A stretch of DNA of 11,464 nucleotides from assembly GCA_947624755.1 (NCBI GenBank), contig CANQLQ010000031.1:1-11464 (forward strand). Reading direction: 5' to 3'. Of this stretch, positions 1-6,724 are shown piece by piece. This DNA comes from an uncultured Clostridia bacterium. Lineage in GTDB: Bacteria; Bacillota; Clostridia; Oscillospirales; Acutalibacteraceae. The notes below the pieces were generated by a model that saw nothing but the letters and a program-made list of their open reading frames with translations, made no database searches and was not told the origin of the DNA. The position numbers were made by a program, and so were the translations under genes. Numbering within the stretch: position 1 is the stretch's first letter; each line of letters begins with the position of its first letter.

Positions 1-92
1 GAAATACGTCAGTATTCCTGCGTCGCTTTTGACAATCTGACGAAAAATTCGGCGGCGCAATCTGCACGTTCGATTTATTCAGCGCTTCCTTA
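1..92 (+). repeat. Truncated, diverged copy of the TA-flanked palindromic repeat family (short form)
   Basis: This stretch aligns end to end with the right half of the repeat at 2173-2339. It shares an AATAC/GTATT hairpin (3-7 with 12-16, here with loop GTCA), the block around CTGACGAAAAATT, and a terminal AGCGCTTCC followed by TA at 91-92. It is more diverged than the other copies and is cut by the window edge. Its orientation matches the copy at 2173-2339. It lies just upstream of a + strand terminator, so it probably sits in the 3' region of an unseen + strand gene. Confidence 0.6.
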
Positions 93-134
93 ATTTTTTG
101 ACAATTCCAAATTGCACTTCCTTAAATTAACTAA

Positions 135-188
135 AATACCGCACAAAGGCTGCCGAAAAGCTTTTGTGCGGTATTGCTTTATTTTTTT
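135..188 (+). terminator. Rho-independent terminator of an upstream + strand gene outside the window
   Basis: A 13-bp perfect stem is formed by AATACCGCACAAA (135-147) and TTTGTGCGGTATT (163-175) and is followed by a T-rich run up to 188. The T-run is on the + strand, so it ends transcription entering from the left. It insulates the hydrolase gene that starts at 321. Confidence 0.85.
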
Positions 189-212
189 CATATGGCAACT
201 GTTGTAAACTCG

Positions 213-228
213 TTGTAAATTTATACAA
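213..228. promoter_or_regulatory. Possible operator dyad upstream of the hydrolase promoter
   Basis: The 5-bp arms TTGTA and TACAA surround AATTTA, and a second TTGTAAA lies a few bases upstream (from 202), so the site is both a dyad and half of a direct repeat. It ends 27 bases before the -35 box of the promoter at 256-284. Short AT-rich symmetry of this kind can arise by chance. Confidence 0.25.
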
Positions 229-255
229 AATCCGCCGAAATTTAGGAAAATTTTC

Positions 256-284
256 TTGCAATTTTATCTTCCGTATGCTATATT
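256..284 (+). promoter_or_regulatory. Promoter of the secreted hydrolase gene
   Basis: A -35 box TTGCAA (256-261), an exact 17-base spacer and a -10 box TATATT (279-284) are preceded by an extended TGC. Transcription would start near 291, giving a leader of about 30 bases before the ATG at 321. The AAAGGA ribosome site is at 306-311. Confidence 0.7.
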
Positions 285-320
285 GAGTTTATAATTTATT
301 ATTTGAAAGGAAAATTTTTT

Positions 321-2168
321 ATGAAAACCTCAAAAAAACTAATAAGCCTTTTGCTGTGTATCGTCATGATACTTTCTGTCTGTCCTACCGCTTTTGCGGC
401 CGATGGCGTTTACACGAACTGCGACGGAAAAGATGACTGTCCGGCAATAATTATTCCCGGTCTTTTCCAATGCGAAGCCTTTGCTTACGACGAAAGCGGA
501 GAAAAGATGCTTGACTCAAAAGGAAATGTCAGAACCTCACCGTTCTTTCTTGATACCTCGGATATCATAAAAAACGCCATAAAAGAAGTTGTAGCGCCGC
601 TTGCATCAACGCTTATAACGCAAAAGGACAGCGGGCAAAAGCTTGCTAAAGCTCTCGGAAAGGTTCTTGGCGAAGCACTTCTTGGGGTTGCCAAATGCGA
701 TGAAAACGGTCAGCTTGTAAACGATGTCAGAGCCGCTTATTATGAAAGCAGTATGGCAACAATGAGTGAACACGACACTGAATGGGCGTTAAATGCAATT
801 CCGCTTCAAAACTACATAAATAGTGTTGGAGCCGATCACCTTTATTTTTATTCATATTATTCACTTGACAATCTCACAAAGCTTGCAACTGAGCTTCGTG
901 ACCTTATCGAACAGGTTAAGAGGGAAACCGGACACGATAAAGTCAACGTGACACCTATAAGCCAGGGCGGATCTATCTTTGATATGGCGCTTGCCCTTTA
1001 CCCTGAAATTGTTGACAGCATCGACAGAGTTGTCTACATAGTTCCTGCCGCTGACGGTTCTAACACTTTGGGCGATTTCTATACCACGGGCCTTCTCGAC
1101 GACGATGATGCTCTTTATGGCTATATGTTCCCGCTTCTTATTAAAGCTATAGGTAACGAAAACGATTGGCTCGGTTATCTTATTAACACGCTTATTCGTC
1201 TGTTTCCGAAAAAGGATTTGAATAATATTCTCGACACCATAGTTGATATTTTGATAAGAGATTATCTTTCCTACAGCACCGCAATGTGGGCTCTTGTTCC
1301 ATCCGATCATTACCCTGAGGCAAGAGAGAAATACCTAAACGATGAAAAGCACGCTGAAATAAGAAAACAAGCTGACGAATACTATAAAGTTCAGCTTGAA
1401 ACAAAGAATAATATTCTCAAAGCCAGAGAAAAGGGCGTAACTTTCTTTGATATCTGCGGTTACAATACAGATCTTTATCCCATAGTTGACAGTTGGAACA
1501 AGGTTTTAGCCGACGGCATTATTCAGGTAAGTTCCACTTCCTTCGGCGCAACCGGTATTAAAAAGGATACTGAGCTTCCTGAAGGCTATGTTCAGCAAAA
1601 TACCAGTCCTACCTGCACCGACCCAACGCACAACCATATTGATCCGTACAATTTGCTTGACGCTTCAACAGGACTTCTTCCCGACCATACCTTCTATTTC
1701 TATAATCTTAATCATGCTTTGACCGGTTTTTGCGATGTAATTATAGACCTTGCGGTTCAGCTTCTGACCGATGAATCATTTAAAGACGTCTATTCCTATC
1801 CGGACAAATGGCCGCAATTTAATAATTTCCGCAATTCCAGAGATTTAATAGCCGCCGTCGAAAAGCTCAAGGGAATTGACACCGACTCGCTTTCCGCTGA
1901 GGACGCCGCTCAGGTCAAAGCTGCTATTGCCGACGCAGAGCAGGTACTTTCCGAAACAGTTGTTGATACAGAAAAATTTGAAGCTGCCGCCGCACAAGTT
2001 GACAGTGTAACGAATACGGTGCTTTCCCGGTTAAATTCAGATTATGCTGAAAATTTGAAAAATGAAAGTTTGAAGAGCAAGCTCATTAAGGTGCTTTCAA
2101 AAATACTTTCAATTGTCAACGCGGTTTTAAGAAAATTTGTCGGTGACAAAGGATTTTTCGACAAGTAA
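321..2168 (+). CDS. Secreted alpha/beta-hydrolase-like (lipase/esterase-type) protein
   Basis: A 615-residue exported protein. The ATG at 321 is preferred over an in-frame TTG at 303 because AAAGGA lies 9 bases before it and the product then opens with a classical signal peptide: KK at 5-6, a hydrophobic core at 7-20, and likely cleavage after AFA at 26. The mature part has hallmarks of an alpha/beta hydrolase. IIIPGLFQ (43-50) resembles the oxyanion-hole strand. A YFYSYYSLDN segment (175-184) and an amphipathic helix precede PISQGG (212-217), where S214 is the probable nucleophile. D397 in ADG and H465 in NLNH are candidates for the rest of the triad. The usual first glycine of the GxSxG elbow is replaced by proline. 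Residues 505-570 are helical and Ala/Glu-rich, and the C-terminus is basic and hydrophobic with no LPXTG. The substrate is unknown; a lipid or ester is inferred. It is transcribed alone. Confidence 0.7.
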   Translation: MKTSKKLISLLLCIVMILSVCPTAFAADGVYTNCDGKDDCPAIIIPGLFQCEAFAYDESGEKMLDSKGNVRTSPFFLDTSDIIKNAIKEVVAPLASTLITQKDSGQKLAKALGKVLGEALLGVAKCDENGQLVNDVRAAYYESSMATMSEHDTEWALNAIPLQNYINSVGADHLYFYSYYSLDNLTKLATELRDLIEQVKRETGHDKVNVTPISQGGSIFDMALALYPEIVDSIDRVVYIVPAADGSNTLGDFYTTGLLDDDDALYGYMFPLLIKAIGNENDWLGYLINTLIRLFPKKDLNNILDTIVDILIRDYLSYSTAMWALVPSDHYPEAREKYLNDEKHAEIRKQADEYYKVQLETKNNILKAREKGVTFFDICGYNTDLYPIVDSWNKVLADGIIQVSSTSFGATGIKKDTELPEGYVQQNTSPTCTDPTHNHIDPYNLLDASTGLLPDHTFYFYNLNHALTGFCDVIIDLAVQLLTDESFKDVYSYPDKWPQFNNFRNSRDLIAAVEKLKGIDTDSLSAEDAAQVKAAIADAEQVLSETVVDTEKFEAAAAQVDSVTNTVLSRLNSDYAENLKNESLKSKLIKVLSKILSIVNAVLRKFVGDKGFFDK

Positions 2169-2172
2169 AAAC

Positions 2173-2339
2173 TAAGGAAGCACTGATTAATACAAGCTGC
2201 CCTAATTGACGGTAAATTATTCCGTCATTTTGCCCAAAAATTCTCGTTAATACACAAAGTATTGCCTCAAATTTTTGAACAAACTGACGAAAAATTTCCT
2301 CGCCAATTAGGGCACCCTGAATTAATCAGTGCTTCCCTA
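2173..2339. repeat. TA-flanked palindromic MITE-like repeat, short form, complete copy
   Basis: Imperfect ~40-base inverted ends (AGGAAGCACTGATTAAT at left, ATTAATCAGTGCTTCCC at right) are bounded by TA at 2173-2174 and 2338-2339. Inside are a GACGG/CCGTC hairpin and an AATAC/GTATT hairpin, both kept in the long copies. It begins 5 bases after the hydrolase stop codon. Its reverse complement aligns with the long copies at 3860 and 8236, except that the ~100-base hairpin/AT-rich module is replaced by a short unrelated stretch. Confidence 0.85.
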
Positions 2340-2364
2340 AACTATCATTAAAGTTTCTTTTTGT

Positions 2365-2394
2365 AATACTTTTTCTTTTCAAAGAAAAAGTATT
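2365..2394. repeat. Perfect 14-bp inverted repeat
   Basis: AATACTTTTTCTTT (2365-2378) and AAAGAAAAAGTATT (2381-2394) are perfect inverted repeats separated by two bases. They could form a long AT-rich hairpin in the 3' region of the hydrolase transcript. There is no following T-run on either strand, so it is not called a terminator. It may be an RNA stability element or the remnant of another repeat. Confidence 0.6.
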
Positions 2395-2409
2395 GTAAAA
2401 GTCCCATTT

Positions 2410-2457
2410 AAAAACCAACCGAGCAGCCAGAAAAAGGCCACCCGGTTGGTTTTTTTG
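2410..2457 (+). terminator. Rho-independent terminator for the hydrolase transcript (possibly bidirectional)
   Basis: The stem pairs AACCAACCG with CGGTTGG plus flanking A/T pairs, contains an inner GCC/GGC pairing, and is followed by seven or more T on the + strand. A-rich sequence on the left means it could also act on the - strand. It lies about 240 bases after the hydrolase stop, beyond the repeat at 2173-2339. Confidence 0.8.
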
Positions 2458-2472
2458 TTGTTTGATTTAAAG

Positions 2473-2537
2473 AAAAAATCCCCGGATACGATATTAGGTA
2501 TTTACGCTTAACCGTCATACAAAATATCTTATCCGGG
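2473..2537 (-). terminator. Terminator of the GH43 gene on the - strand
   Basis: A 15-base near-perfect inverted repeat (2481-2495 with 2523-2537, one mismatch, CCCGGATA core) has a 27-base loop. On the - strand it is followed by a TTTTTT run (complement of 2473-2478). It lies about 150 bases beyond the stop codon at 2687. The long loop is unusual for an intrinsic terminator. Confidence 0.55.
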
Positions 2538-2612
2538 TTGATAAGCTAACACAGGACAAAATGAGCTATACATGATTCCCAATTTTATTAAAACCAATTT
2601 TTAAAAATTTCA

Positions 2613-2633
2613 ATGTGTGCCGCACACATTTTT
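2613..2633 (+). terminator. Small hairpin with T-run just 3' of the GH43 gene
   Basis: ATGTGTG (2613-2619) and CACACAT (2623-2629) form a 7-bp stem with loop CCG, followed by TTTTT on the + strand. A 14-base palindrome made only of A and T lies just before it. Orientation suggests it stops + strand read-through into the GH43 gene. The rest of 2538-2686 shows no gene. Confidence 0.35.
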
Positions 2634-2686
2634 CACTGTGATACTGTTGTCCGTCTTGATTTTACCTATTAACTTTGGTCGGATAC

Positions 2687-3682
2687 TTAACAGCCTTCGT
2701 CTTTGGTAATTCCAAATGCAGACACAAGCCTGTTGTATTCTTCGTTTGAAATCCGGACAATGCTTCCGTGTCTCGGACTTGCCGTATAGTCATAGCTATA
2801 AGTTGAAAGCGGCTTAAAGTTTTCAAAATCGGTTGTCTGCTGAGCGAAAAATCTTCCTGCGCCGTATTCGTCCATAATCATTACCCATTTATTTGTGCCG
2901 GTGATATTATAAATCGAACTGCCCTCAACACCTGTCGGAGCTTGTGAAACGATAACAGGGTTATCCTCATACGGTCCGGTCAGTTTGTCGGCGGTAACAT
3001 ATGCAATGGTCTGATCTTCGTCGTGCTTGAAATACATATAGTATTTTCCGTTTTCCTTATTGAAAGCAATATCGCTGTCAATAGTCTGTAAACCCGGTCT
3101 GCCGTAAAGATATTTCGGAGTTGTCATTGTTTTGAAATCGGAAGTGTATGCATAATAAATTGCGGCATTGTCATTTTGAACGGTCGAATTAGCCCAGTAA
3201 ACCATATACATCTGCGCTTCTTCGTCCCAAATAGCCTGCGGCGCCCATGCACGGGTAGTGTCTTTAAATTCACCGCCGTAGTCTCGAATGTCAATAATCG
3301 TTTCGTCTGTCCAATTAATAAGGTCGGTAGATTTCCAAGTTACAAGGGCATGATTTGAAACCCAACCTTCATCGCTTTTCATATCTGTTCCGATTATGTA
3401 ATATTCGCCGTTCTGACCTTTGAGAATATATGGGTCACGAACACATTTTTTGCCGAGTTCTTGAATAATTACAGGTTCGTCGTTATTGAGAGCTTTGAAG
3501 TTATAACCGTCTTTACTTACCGCAAAATGTATTCTTTCCTGTTCGGGAGCGTTGCCGACAAAATAGGCAAACAGATATGCGCCTTCACGACTTCTTGCCG
3601 GAACAGCATAGTTGAGAATACCGAGTATGCTGAGAAAAGATAGGATTAAAGAAACAAAACTTCTGTAAATAGATGTAAACAT
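2687..3682 (-). CDS. Secreted glycoside hydrolase, GH43-like five-bladed beta-propeller
   Basis: A 331-residue protein. The ATG at 3682 is chosen because GGAGG (3694-3690) lies 7 bases upstream; a longer version from 3721 would include the -10 box. An N-terminal hydrophobic helix (about 7-28, ending AVPARS) indicates export. GH43 hallmarks appear in order: RDPYIL with the probable catalytic base D83, RAWAPQ at 145-150, DSDIAF with the pKa-modulating D204, GVEGSS with the catalytic acid E253, and PRHGS with H305, a conserved active-site histidine. The length fits a single catalytic domain with no carbohydrate-binding module or anchor. GH43 enzymes are inverting arabinosidases, xylosidases or related exo-enzymes; the exact substrate cannot be read from the sequence. 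It stands alone, without neighbouring sugar transport genes, and has its own promoter and terminator. Confidence 0.85.
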   Translation of the reverse strand: MFTSIYRSFVSLILSFLSILGILNYAVPARSREGAYLFAYFVGNAPEQERIHFAVSKDGYNFKALNNDEPVIIQELGKKCVRDPYILKGQNGEYYIIGTDMKSDEGWVSNHALVTWKSTDLINWTDETIIDIRDYGGEFKDTTRAWAPQAIWDEEAQMYMVYWANSTVQNDNAAIYYAYTSDFKTMTTPKYLYGRPGLQTIDSDIAFNKENGKYYMYFKHDEDQTIAYVTADKLTGPYEDNPVIVSQAPTGVEGSSIYNITGTNKWVMIMDEYGAGRFFAQQTTDFENFKPLSTYSYDYTASPRHGSIVRISNEEYNRLVSAFGITKDEGC

Positions 3683-3711
3683 AATATTTCCTCCATTAAT
3701 TTTGTGAAATA

Positions 3712-3740
3712 ATGATAGCATAAATCCCTGCTCAAATCAA
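3712..3740 (-). promoter_or_regulatory. Promoter of the GH43 gene
   Basis: On the - strand there is a -35 TTGATT (3740-3735), a 17-base spacer and a -10 TATCAT (3717-3712) preceded by an extended TGC. Transcription would start near 3705, leaving a leader of about 23 bases before the ATG at 3682. The architecture matches the hydrolase promoter at 256-284. Confidence 0.65.
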
Positions 3741-3750
3741 TAAGCAGGGA
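3725..3750. promoter_or_regulatory. Putative operator dyad across the GH43 -35 region
   Basis: Perfect 8-base arms TCCCTGCT (3725-3732) and AGCAGGGA (3743-3750) are separated by 10 bases. The dyad encloses the -35 hexamer and enters the spacer, the expected place for a repressor such as a LacI- or GntR-type sugar regulator. There is no T-run after it on the - strand and it lies upstream of the inferred transcription start, so it is unlikely to be a terminator or RNA leader hairpin. Confidence 0.5.
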
Positions 3751-3859
3751 AAAATAATTTAATAACAATCAGCAAGAAGTTGTTCGGTTTTATTATAATA
3801 AAGTTCCGATTAATAAAATTGCTCTCATTAGAAAGTTTATAAAATTATACAAAGCTACT

Positions 3860-4106
3860 TAGGGAAGCACTGATTAATTCAGGGTGTCCTAATTTGCGGC
3901 AGGCATCGCCTGCATGAATTACGCGGGATAGAAATTATATAAAATTATAATTTTACACCGCGAAAACACTTTGTTCCTAATTTGAAAGCATCTTTTTATT
4001 CCAAAAATTTGAGGCAATACTTTGTGTATTAACGAATTTTTTTGGGCAAAATGACGGAATAATTTACCGTCAAGTAGGGCAGCTTGTATTAATCAGTGCT
4101 TCCTTA
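3860..4106. repeat. TA-flanked palindromic MITE-like repeat, long form
   Basis: Bounded by TA at 3860-3861 and 4105-4106, with inverted ends GGGAAGCACTGATTAAT and ATTAATCAGTGCTTCC. The module order on the + strand is: left arm; hairpin GCAGGC-ATC-GCCTGC (3899-3913); CGCGG and CCGCG arms enclosing an AT-rich self-complementary stretch; the AATAC/GTATT hairpin; the GACGG/CCGTC hairpin (4053-4071); right arm. The right terminus supplies the stop codon of the small gene at 4104-4283. No ORF of its own is convincing. Confidence 0.85.
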
Positions 4107-4283
4107 GTTTTGCTTCTCAACAAGCTTGTATTCATCATAAAACTTGAAATAATTGCACGAGGAATTGCTGCCTTTGAGGTAACGCTCCATTTCGTCTTCG
4201 TCAAGCGATACGTTACATAAATATTCATCATATTCTTCATCGTAAATAAAATGCTCGCATTGTTCACAGTTACCTGACATCAT
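4104..4283 (-). CDS. Small four-cysteine protein, DUF6472-like
   Basis: A 59-residue acidic protein (58 if the second ATG at 4280 is used). Four cysteines (C6, C9, C23, C43) in a CxxC...C...C arrangement suggest metal binding. The block LDEDEMERYL at 27-36 and the ending DEYKLVEKQN match, from memory, the DUF6472 family of small Clostridia proteins of unknown function; the family number should be confirmed. Its ATG overlaps the transporter stop codon as TAATG, with GGGCGG just upstream, so it is translationally coupled to the phosphate transporter. Its TAA stop is formed at the very end of the repeat at 3860-4106. The function is unknown. Being too short for many ORF cutoffs, it is easily missed. 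Confidence 0.8.
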   Translation of the reverse strand: MMSGNCEQCEHFIYDEEYDEYLCNVSLDEDEMERYLKGSNSSCNYFKFYDEYKLVEKQN

Positions 4284-6046
4284 TATACCGCCCTTTCGTC
4301 AAGCGAATATTTTTCTTTGTACATATTATATTTCTCAACAAATTCCGGGTTGTCTTTGCGCTTGTATTCGTTAAGATATGCGTGAACATCAAGAATACCC
4401 TGCGGAATTTCAATAATACTTGCCGCAATTTCACTGCAATGGTCAGATACTCTTTCAAGAAGAGAAAGTGCATCGGAAAAGACAAGCCCCGATTCAAAAT
4501 TACATTTGCCGTTTAAAGTTCTTTCAATATGTCTTGCCCTGACCTTTGCCGTAAGTCGGTCGATTACCTGCTCAAGAGGTTCAACGCGTTCGGCAAGAGA
4601 AATATCATTATTTATAAACGCAGTTTTCGTCATATCAAGAATTTCAGTTACTGCGGCAATAATTACCGAAAGTTCGGCAAGGCCGCCTTCTGAAAAGCTT
4701 ATGCTGTCCTCATAAAGCTGTTTTGCAAAAAAATCAAAATGAACCGCATGGTCGGAAAGTCTTTCAAAGCCGCCCGTAACGTGAAAAAGCTTTGCAACTT
4801 CACGACTATCCTTTGAGGTAAGTTCCTTTGAGTTAAGTTTGACAAGATATGAACTTACAACGTCTTCATATTTATCAAGCCGGCTTTCAATTTTTGTAAC
4901 TTCATCGGACGTTTCCGTATTATATTGCGAAAGCAAAGAAAGCGCTTTTCCAAGTGATTCGACCGCCATTTCCGCCATTTCGCAAACCTTTTCACGGCAT
5001 TGTGCAAGGGCGGCAGGCGGATTTACAAAAAAGCGTTCGTCAATAATAATATCTTTTTCTCCGTCATCGTCTTTGTCTTTAACAAGCGCGACCGCAAGCT
5101 TTTCAAGAATAGCCGAGCCGGGAAGAAAAACAACGGTCGTAACAAGATTGCAAAGGGTATGAATCACGGCTATACTAAACGATGAAGCTGCATCGTCTAC
5201 TATTTTATAGTGCAAAAATGCGTTTGAGCCGTAAAACAACAATAAGATAAGAGCCGAACCAAGCACATTAAAATTAAAGTGAATCATTGCCGCTCGTCTT
5301 GCGTTTTTATTTGCGCCGACTGAGGAAATCATTGCGGTAATGCAAGTGCCGATGTTTTGACCGAGAATAATTGGTATTGCTGCGCCAACGGTGATCTGCC
5401 CTGTTGCACAAAGAGCCTGAAGGACACCGACCGATGCACTTGAGGACTGCAAAATAGCCGTAAGGACTGCGCCGGCTATTATTCCGAGAATCGGATTTTT
5501 GAAAAGGACAAAAAGCTTTGCAAAGCCCGGCACTTCACTAAGACCTGCGACAGCGCCCGAGGCCGTTGACATACCGAACATCAGAATTGAAAAGCCTATA
5601 AGTATCATGCCTATATCTTTCTTTTTGGAATCTTTCAGAAAAACATAAAGTATAACGCCGACAAACGCAATTATCGGAGTAAAAGAGGTTGGTTTTAGCA
5701 GGTTTACAAAAAGATTACCGCCCTCAATTCCGGTAAGGCTCAGTATCCAAGATGTTATTGTTGTTCCTACATTTGCACCGATAATAACACCGACCGACTG
5801 AGTAAGAGTCAATATGCCGGAATTTACAAAGCCGACAACCATAACCGTTGTCGCGCCCGAGGCCTGAATAACGGCGGTAACGAGCATACCGAGAAGAAAG
5901 CCGGTATATTTGTTTGATGTAAATTTCTGAAGCATTTGTGACATCTGGCCGCCTGCCTTTTTTTCAAGGGCAGTACCCATATAGTTCATACCGAACAGAA
6001 AAAGCGACAAGCCTCCGATAAACTCAAGAACATTAAAAATATCCAT
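4283..6046 (-). CDS. Na+/phosphate cotransporter with C-terminal PhoU-like domain (NptA/YjbB type)
   Basis: A 587-residue membrane protein of the Na/Pi-cotransporter II family, importing (or in some relatives exporting) inorganic phosphate with sodium. Eight or more hydrophobic segments occupy residues 1-320. The two inverted-repeat signature motifs are present: QASGATTVM (61-69) with GANVGTTITS (90-99), and QSSSASVGV (200-208) with GQNIGTCITA (229-238). Residues 345-560 form a soluble helical region typical of PhoU domains, which link such transporters to phosphate-level sensing. Length is normal for the fused family. GGAGA lies 6 bases before the ATG at 6046. It overlaps the downstream small gene by the TAATG junction. 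No clear promoter was identified upstream, where the tandem repeat at 6105-6408 lies. Confidence 0.9.
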   Translation of the reverse strand: MDIFNVLEFIGGLSLFLFGMNYMGTALEKKAGGQMSQMLQKFTSNKYTGFLLGMLVTAVIQASGATTVMVVGFVNSGILTLTQSVGVIIGANVGTTITSWILSLTGIEGGNLFVNLLKPTSFTPIIAFVGVILYVFLKDSKKKDIGMILIGFSILMFGMSTASGAVAGLSEVPGFAKLFVLFKNPILGIIAGAVLTAILQSSSASVGVLQALCATGQITVGAAIPIILGQNIGTCITAMISSVGANKNARRAAMIHFNFNVLGSALILLLFYGSNAFLHYKIVDDAASSFSIAVIHTLCNLVTTVVFLPGSAILEKLAVALVKDKDDDGEKDIIIDERFFVNPPAALAQCREKVCEMAEMAVESLGKALSLLSQYNTETSDEVTKIESRLDKYEDVVSSYLVKLNSKELTSKDSREVAKLFHVTGGFERLSDHAVHFDFFAKQLYEDSISFSEGGLAELSVIIAAVTEILDMTKTAFINNDISLAERVEPLEQVIDRLTAKVRARHIERTLNGKCNFESGLVFSDALSLLERVSDHCSEIAASIIEIPQGILDVHAYLNEYKRKDNPEFVEKYNMYKEKYSLDERAV

Positions 6047-6104
6047 ATTAATTCTCCAAATTATTTTACTTCTTTAGTTTTACCAATTAATACAGCAATT
6101 ATGA

Positions 6105-6233
6105 GCGGGCATCGCCCGCAGGAATTACGTGGGTTGGATTGATATAAATCTTTACACACATACCACGGCACGGCTTAGTGCTGAACCTATTTTCGTAATT
6201 TTTTCGATTAAGCAATTTTGTCTTCCCTGAAAG
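6105..6233. repeat. Tandem repeat unit A, sharing the hairpin module of the palindromic repeats
   Basis: It opens with the perfect hairpin GCGGGC-ATC-GCCCGC (6105-6119) followed by AGGAATTACGTGGG, as in the long palindromic repeat at 10741. It then diverges from that family (TTGGATTGATATAAATC onward). It is about 95 percent identical by eye to unit B at 6281-6408, with the first ~70 bases identical. It lies about 60 bases upstream of the transporter start codon. Confidence 0.75.
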
Positions 6234-6240
6234 GGGAGGT

Positions 6241-6278
6241 GTCACAGGAAGTGTGACGGAGAGGTCACGCATGGCGTG
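6241..6278. repeat. Paired small hairpins in the spacer between the tandem units
   Basis: GTCACA (6241-6246) and TGTGAC (6252-6257) form a perfect 6-bp stem with loop GGAAG. CACGC-ATG-GCGTG (6266-6278) is a second perfect hairpin, nearly the same as the hairpin variant in the repeat copy at 8236-8480. It directly precedes the GCGGGC variant of unit B, so two variants of the same hairpin stand side by side. Confidence 0.6.
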
Positions 6279-6280
6279 CG

Positions 6281-6408
6281 GCGGGCATCGCCCGCAGGAA
6301 TTACGTGGGTTGGATTGATATAAATCTTTACACACATACCACGGCACGGCTTGGTGCTGAATTTATTTTCGTAATTTTTCAATTAAGCGATTTTGTCTCC
6401 CCTGAAAG
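6281..6408. repeat. Tandem repeat unit B
   Basis: Direct repeat of 6105-6233 with a handful of substitutions and a one-base length difference in a T-run. It begins with the same hairpin GCGGGC-ATC-GCCCGC (6281-6295) and ends at CCTGAAAG. The period from unit A is 176 bases. Confidence 0.75.
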
Positions 6409-6468
6409 CGAAGCCCTCAACACAAGGGCATACAAGCCGGCGCATTTAAAAAAAGTCCATATAAAGGT

Positions 6469-6495
6469 AAAAACACTCGGGGGAGAAACCGAGTG
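6469..6495 (-). terminator. Terminator downstream of argH
   Basis: CACTCGG (6474-6480) and CCGAGTG (6489-6495) form a 7-bp GC-rich stem with an 8-base loop, followed on the - strand by TTTTT. On the + strand only CTTTT follows. It lies about 230 bases beyond the argH stop, the first clear terminator in that direction. Confidence 0.6.
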
Positions 6496-6724
6496 CTTTT
6501 AAAAGGAGAAAATACGAAGAAAACATTATATAGAAGATGTCATATTTTAGGCGGTTGGAAACTTTGTTTCTCAACTGCGAATATATATTACTACACAAAT
6601 AAATAAAAATCAAGACTTTTTTCACATTTTTTCATATTTTTATAACTTTCTAAGTATTTGTCAAATTTAATAAAATATTTCGCTTAAATTTGTGCAACTT
6701 TACTACATATTCGACTGTATAACA

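Larger units (their letters stand above)
6047..6724. other. Gene-poor interval between the phosphate transporter and argH
   Basis: No convincing gene is present. It holds two ~128-bp direct repeats (6105-6233 and 6281-6408), small hairpins between them (6241-6257 and 6266-6278) and a terminator at 6469-6495. The part from 6500 to 6724 is very AT-rich and shows only a weak imperfect hairpin around 6552-6580. Open frames across the repeat units are repeat-derived and lack ribosome sites. Confidence 0.6.

Noticed and set aside
303..320. Upstream TTG start extending the hydrolase by six residues
   Set aside because: It overlaps the ribosome site. The ATG at 321 has proper spacing and starts a normal signal peptide.
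861..1404. Two open frames on the - strand inside the hydrolase gene
   Set aside because: They lie wholly within a well-supported gene, lack ribosome sites and show no recognisable domains.
4070..4267. 65-codon - strand frame overlapping the small four-cysteine gene
   Set aside because: It is out of frame with the coupled, cysteine-rich reading frame and runs into the repeat element.
4839..5185. Open frames on the + strand inside the phosphate transporter
   Set aside because: Serine- or lysine-rich shadow translations of a certain gene with no independent support.
6099..6347. 82-codon - strand frame rich in repeated peptide segments
   Set aside because: Its peptide repeats are just the tandem DNA repeat read through. 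There is no ribosome site and the frame ends with the repeats.
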